From Bacteroidia bacterium (lineage in GTDB: Bacteria > Bacteroidota > Bacteroidia > CAILMK01 > JBBDIG01), in the NCBI GenBank assembly GCA_040880525.1, contig JBBDIG010000058.1, positions 1-63,270 on the forward strand: a DNA stretch of 63,270 nucleotides, written 5' to 3'. Every line of letters starts with the position of its first letter. The stretch's first letter is position 1. Shown here in pieces: positions 62,052 through 63,270 of the stretch. A model generated the notes under the pieces. That model was given only the letters and a program-made list of their open reading frames with translations. It searched no databases and was not told the DNA's origin. The translations under genes were made by a program, and so were the position numbers.

Positions 62052-62199
62052 TAATTCCTTAACCCCCTAACCTGGACAAGCCAGAACCAAATAGGTAAAT
62101 ACAAGGGTTATGAAAAGATGGAACTTTTAACATCAGTCTATTCAGCAAAGATCAGCGGAATATTAAATTGCGAGTGACGACACCTCGCTGGTATATTAC

Positions 62200-63180
62200 G
62201 CCCCTTCAGGGCTGGGGATAGGTCTTGTTTTCTTATCCGATGGGCTGCACCCATCGTTACAATATGATGCCCCTTCGGGGCTTGATGAAAGCCCTGAAGC
62301 CCTGAAAGGGATGCATATCTAAAGATAGGGTATAGCCCTATCAAGTGGCAAAGCCACGAGACCAAGCCCTGAAAGGGCGAAATAGCTGAAGTGGTGTATT
62401 AGTGGCTGACGTCCGTGCTGAATATGATGGGTATGTATTTTTTACAAGCGACTGTCCCTTAGTTTTATATTCACGGCCCCTTCTGGTCTGGGGCCTGGTC
62501 TCGTTTCTGTTCCATGGCCCCATCGTTACCGTATGCTGCCCCTTTTTGCCTGTGTGTTTGTACAACTGTCCCATAGTTTTTATACTTACGCCCCTTACCG
62601 GGCTGGGGATAGGTCTCGTTTTCTTATCCGATGGGCTGCACCCATCGTTACGATATGATGCCCCTTCGGGGCTTGATGAAAATGAGTGAAAAGACCTGAA
62701 GCCCTGAAAGGGATGCATATCTAAAGATAGGGTATAGCCCTATCAAGATGCAAAACCACGAAACCAAGCCCTGAAAGGGCGAAATAGCTGAAGTGGTGTA
62801 TTAGTGGCTGACGTCCGTGCTGAATATGATGGGTATGTATTTTTTACAAGCGACTGTCCCTTAGTTTTATATTCACGGCCCCTTCTGGTCTGGGGCCTGG
62901 TCTCGTTTCTGTTCCATGGCCACCCATCGTTACCGTATGCTGCCCCTTTTTGCGTGTGTGTTTTGTACAACTGTCCCATAGTTTTTATACTTACGCCCCT
63001 TACCGGGCTGGTGCTAGCTCGCTTTCTTATCCGATGGGCTGCACCCATCGTTACAAAATGATGCCCCTTCGGGGCTTGATGAAAGCCCTGAAGCCCTGAA
63101 AGGGAAGCATATCTAAAGATAGGGTATAGCCCTATCAAGAGGCAAAACCACGAAAAATAAGCCCTGAAAGGGCGAAATAG
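62200..63180. repeat. About 2.5 copies of a 390-405 bp tandem repeat
   Basis: Unit boundaries read GCCCCTT(C/A)... at 62200, 62590 and 62995. Each unit holds a chain of palindromes: GATGGGCTGCACCCATC, GCCCCTTCGGGGC, TTTCAGGGCTTCAGGGCT-type text, GATAGGGTATAGCCCTATC, and AGCCCTGAAAGGGC. Units 1 and 2 are near-identical apart from small indels; unit 3 ends early. Open frames in the unit on both strands are probably fortuitous, since they repeat with it. It resembles intergenic palindromic repeats of Bacteroidota. Confidence 0.85.
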
Positions 63181-63254
63181 GTTAACTTTTTAGTCCCAAA
63201 CATATTTCTCGGGTGTGTAATCGGAACTCTGTCCGGGCAGCTTACAGGGCGGGG

Positions 63255-63270
63255 GCGCCCCCCCCCCCCC
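63255..63270. other. Poly-C run at the contig edge
   Basis: The sequence ends in GGGGGCG followed by a long C-run. A homopolymer at the very end of a window suggests an assembly or read-end artefact, so the last bases should not be trusted. Confidence 0.6.

Noticed and set aside
62341-63138. Open frames on both strands in the tandem repeat region
   Set aside because: They repeat with the repeat unit and contain palindrome-encoded peptides, so they are unlikely to be genes.
62200-63180. Tandem repeat considered as CRISPR
   Set aside because: Repeat units are about 400 bases and no spacers or cas genes are present.
1-63270. tRNA or rRNA genes
   Set aside because: Reading the gaps between genes by eye, no cloverleaf-like or rRNA-like sequence was recognised; a covariance-model scan would settle it.

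Overview
The window is chromosomal DNA of a member of the Bacteroidota, probably from a metagenomic or draft contig. The evidence is five secreted proteins ending in type IX secretion (T9SS) sorting domains (two gliding-type CHU_C tails, three Por-type 'YPNP/FPNP' tails), phylum-typical families (DUF4294, DUF983, PRC-barrel, Bacteroidetes-type AMP nucleosidase), and recurrent TAnnTTTG boxes just upstream of genes, the Bacteroidetes -7 element. The order cannot be fixed from sequence alone. No rRNA, tRNA, CRISPR array, transposase or prophage was recognised. The last bases are a poly-C run, suggesting a contig edge.

Layout. 1-6 kb is housekeeping: a C45-family NTN hydrolase cut by the window edge, tsaC/sua5, thiN, purQ, apbE and nqrM (two maturation factors of Na+-NQR, convergent), and mazG. 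6-14.5 kb is accessory: a low-GC T9SS cargo gene, a decayed fragment resembling the mazG tail, a DUF433 antitoxin whose DUF5615 toxin partner is a pseudogene, and a 1,941-residue Ig-repeat T9SS protein. 14.9-19.3 kb holds two conserved hypothetical genes, an aldehyde dehydrogenase, folK and a deoxynucleoside kinase.

19.6-27.6 kb is the most interesting part: six tightly packed co-directional genes (gabT-like aminotransferase, nitrilase-superfamily amidohydrolase, VOC protein, 908-residue Orn/Lys/Arg decarboxylase, stand-alone ATP-grasp ligase, C45 NTN hydrolase) ending in a clear terminator. With the nearby gabD-like dehydrogenase this looks like a pathway in which a basic amino acid is decarboxylated, the amine is ligated to a carboxylate and later cleaved, and an omega-amino acid is sent to succinate. 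The chemistry is inference. A second C45 paralogue sits at the window start.

28-33.5 kb: mobA, cca, yidC and dinB, plus a broken three-helix membrane gene. 33.9-42 kb: two T9SS type A proteins, a putative outer-membrane barrel protein, a PRC-barrel/membrane protein pair, an AMP nucleosidase and an unknown exported protein. 42-50.6 kb: a tandem universal stress protein, an operon of DUF983 + membrane protein + membrane-anchored MutS-like ATPase whose 3' end runs into a heptamer array, a polytopic membrane protein, aat, and a sodium/solute symporter preceded by an overlapping 52-codon membrane protein gene. 50.7-57.2 kb: DUF4294, a paired outer-membrane barrel and 997-residue TPR protein, and a methyltransferase. 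57.7-62 kb: a giant ELWxxDGT-repeat T9SS protein and a small membrane protein. 62.2-63.18 kb: about 2.5 copies of a 390-405 bp tandem repeat made of palindromes.
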